Source: Castellaniella sp. MT123
GTDB taxonomy: Bacteria > Pseudomonadota > Gammaproteobacteria > Burkholderiales > Burkholderiaceae_B
DNA length: 64,000 bases
Reading direction: 5' to 3'
Assembly: GCF_039614765.1 (NCBI RefSeq)
Contig: NZ_CP154879.1
Location: 3,162,001-3,226,000, forward strand
Below are positions 62,453-64,000 of this stretch, piece by piece (position 1 is the stretch's first letter; each line of letters begins with the position of its first letter). Made by a program: the position numbers and the translations under genes. The notes beneath the pieces are model-generated. The model did not search any database and was not told where the DNA came from. It saw only the letters and a program-made list of their open reading frames with translations.

Positions 62453-62500
62453 CAAAGTTTGAGGAAGCATAATCCCATAAATCGCGCGCCAGGAGCTTGC

Positions 62501-63247
62501 ATGATCACCGTCAACGACACCACCATCACCGAATCCGAGATCCTGGCCGAGGTGCCGAACCACGAGCAGGACGCCAATCCCCGACTGGCCGCCGGACAGG
62601 AACTGGTGCTGCGCGAACTCATTCGCCAGCGCGGTTCGGAACTTGGTTTCAATGACGATGGCCATGAACCCCTGCTGGCATCCGTGCTGGGGCACGACGT
62701 GCGTACGCCGCAGGCCGACGAGGCCAGCTGCCGGCGCTATTACGATCAGCATCCCGACGAATTCCGCGAAGGCGACTTGGTGGAGGTCTGGCACGTGCTG
62801 TTCCAGGCGACGTCGGGGCTGGACGTGCAGAAACTGCGGTCGCGGGCCAATCTGCACCTGGCGGAACTGCATCGCAAGGGCGTCGGGCATTTTGCCCAGT
62901 ACGCGCGGGAATACTCCAACTGCCCTTCGGGGGCGCAGGGCGGATCTCTGGGCGAACTGACCCGGGGCGAGATGGTGCCGGAATTCGAAAAGGCCGTGTT
63001 CGCGATGCCGGCGCATACGCTGGCGGGCGAACTGGTGGAAACCCGGTTCGGCTTCCACATCGTGCGCACGGGGCGCAAGGTCGAGGGCCATGTGTTGCCC
63101 TTCGAGACCGTGCGGGACAAGCTGGCCGCCTGGCTCGAGGAATCCAGCTACCGCCGTGCGGTCCATCAATATCTGCAGCAGCTGGTCGGGGCCGCGCGGA
63201 TCGACGGCATCCCCATGCAGGGCTCGGATTCGCCGCTGGTGCAGTGA
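62501..63247 (+). CDS. parvulin-type peptidylprolyl isomerase (NifM-like, nar-associated)
   Basis: Protein of 248 residues with a PpiC domain in the C-terminal half (VEWHVLFQATSG, YSNCPSGAQGGSLGEL, TRFGFHIVR). In pseudomonads a PpiC/NifM-like gene sits directly after narGHJI, and this one is probably the equivalent. It is thought to help fold or mature nitrate reductase. ATG 62501 has AGGAGC upstream; an earlier in-frame ATG at 62459 lacks it. Confidence 0.88.
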   Translation: MITVNDTTITESEILAEVPNHEQDANPRLAAGQELVLRELIRQRGSELGFNDDGHEPLLASVLGHDVRTPQADEASCRRYYDQHPDEFREGDLVEVWHVLFQATSGLDVQKLRSRANLHLAELHRKGVGHFAQYAREYSNCPSGAQGGSLGELTRGEMVPEFEKAVFAMPAHTLAGELVETRFGFHIVRTGRKVEGHVLPFETVRDKLAAWLEESSYRRAVHQYLQQLVGAARIDGIPMQGSDSPLVQ

Positions 63248-63281
63248 TCCGGCTGGTGGCGCCAGGCTTTCAGCCTGAGCC

Positions 63282-63737
63282 TCAGGCCTTGACCCTCGCG
63301 CGGGCCTTCGGGCTGGATATTGTGACTTGCGTCGGCATGGATGGCGGCATCACATCGGCCAGGGTGTGCTTGTCCAGATAGTCCATGAAGGCGCGCAGCG
63401 CGCCGGCGATGACCGGCTTCAGCCCGCAGTGTCCGGTCAGGATGCAGTGATTGTCGGCGCCCATGCATTCGACCAGCGCAAGATCGTTTTCCATGTCGCG
63501 GATCAACGCCCCCAGGGGGATGTCGCGCGGTTCGTGCGCCAGTTCCATGCCGCCATGCTTGCCACGCACCGTGCGGATCCAGCCGTGCTGGCCCAGCCGG
63601 TGCGTGATCTTCATCAGGTGCGGCTCTGAAATGCCGTAGAACTGGGCGATTTCGGCGATGGTGCACAGCCGGTCGCGGTGGTCGCTGAGATACATCAGCA
63701 GCCGGACCGCGTAGTCGCTCATGTTGGTCAGGCGCAT
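63282..63737 (-). CDS. nsrR: Rrf2 family NO-sensing regulator, NsrR-like
   Basis: Protein of 151 residues. Residues 1-70 form an Rrf2 winged helix (IAEIAQFYGISEPHLMKITHR). Cys91, Cys98 and Cys104 (Cx6Cx5C) match the cluster ligands of Neisseria-type NsrR. It represses NO-detoxifying genes until NO damages the cluster. It follows nnrS by 20 bases and is probably co-transcribed with it. ATG 63737 gives the standard MRLTNMSDYA start. Confidence 0.87.
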   Translation of the reverse strand: MRLTNMSDYAVRLLMYLSDHRDRLCTIAEIAQFYGISEPHLMKITHRLGQHGWIRTVRGKHGGMELAHEPRDIPLGALIRDMENDLALVECMGADNHCILTGHCGLKPVIAGALRAFMDYLDKHTLADVMPPSMPTQVTISSPKARARVKA

Positions 63738-63757
63738 GGCTTGTGTCCGTCCTGAGC

Positions 63758-64000
63758 CTATCGGGCCTGGGCGGGCTGGGCCACCGTCTTTTTGGGCGCC
63801 GCCACGGAGGCGGGTTTGTCCGGGCGGGCGCGGATCAGCATCGGTGCGAAGCGCCACAGGTACAAGCCCAGGCACAGGATCCAGGCAGCCGCCGCCAGAT
63901 GCAGCAGATGCACGCTGATCGCCGAGGGCCACAGCGCCGCCAGCCGCAGGGCGGCAGCCAGCAGCATCAGCCAGTAACTGGCCAGCATGCTGCGATCGAG
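63758..64000 (-). CDS. nnrS: NnrS family protein, 5'-truncated by window edge
   Basis: C-terminal 80 residues of an integral membrane protein; the frame is open through position 64000. SVHLLHLAAAAWILCLGLYLW and RFAPMLIRARPDKP match the end of NnrS, a haem- and copper-containing protein that relieves nitrosative stress. It is upstream of nsrR on the same strand. The promoter is outside the window. Confidence 0.75.
   Translation of the reverse strand, partial: LDRSMLASYWLMLLAAALRLAALWPSAISVHLLHLAAAAWILCLGLYLWRFAPMLIRARPDKPASVAAPKKTVAQPAQAR

Overview
The window looks like a chromosomal segment of a betaproteobacterium, most likely Burkholderiales of the Alcaligenaceae type. This rests on high GC, dense head-to-tail genes, CaiB/TRAP catabolic modules and a respiratory nitrate/NO module; the genus cannot be fixed from sequence alone. 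It carries about 61 protein genes. I saw no rRNA, tRNA, CRISPR array, insertion sequence or prophage.

Layout. (a) 1-15189, plus strand: an aryl polyene (APE) cluster in one translationally coupled run. In order: O-methyltransferase (cut by the left edge), chain-length factor, acyltransferase, two ACPs, membrane protein, AMP ligase, dehydratase, glycosyltransferase/acyltransferase fusion, thioesterase, LolA-like protein, MMPL exporter, DUF3261 lipoprotein, ketosynthase, second dehydratase, ketoreductase, second ketosynthase, and a 4'-phosphopantetheinyl transferase. Most genes overlap by 1-29 bases. (b) 15190-16560: a collapsed arsenic operon, with an ArsR-type operator, a C-terminal arsR scrap, an N-terminal arsI-like scrap and an intact ACR3 arsenite pump. 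(c) 16612-27811: housekeeping and stress genes, namely an NAD-binding protein, a LysR/EamA pair facing wrbA, an esterase, msrP-msrQ, a DUF2520 protein, a MipA/OmpV porin-like protein, a three-gene minus-strand operon (flavin reductase, DsbA-like isomerase, amidotransferase) and an NDH-2-like oxidoreductase. (d) 27831-33794: a LysR-controlled acid-uptake and CoA module (CaiB/BaiF CoA transferase, TRAP DctPQM, enoyl-CoA hydratase). (e) 33842-42402: yajQ, azlCD, a diguanylate cyclase, ung, a MocR regulator facing an EamA exporter, and a cystine ABC transporter (tcyJLN). (f) 42588-45112: a DUF2946 protein and an OprC/NosA-type copper receptor. (g) 45198-51852: a MASE3-PAS-GGDEF-EAL protein, ovoA (ovothiol synthesis) and serA. 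(h) 52044-64000: anaerobic nitrate respiration, with an FNR-type promoter, narK-narGHJI, asnB on the opposite strand, a parvulin isomerase, an NsrR-like NO sensor and the end of nnrS.

How the parts work together. The APE block makes a membrane-anchored yellow polyene pigment. NarK/NarGHJI give nitrate respiration in low oxygen, and NsrR/NnrS deal with the nitric oxide that follows. The most unusual observations are the ars operon reduced to operator, scraps and pump; the exact class II FNR promoter geometry before narK; an approximately 90-base imperfect palindrome between narI and asnB; and asnB lying between narI and its usual partner ppiC. I did not find a convincing wholly new multi-gene system.
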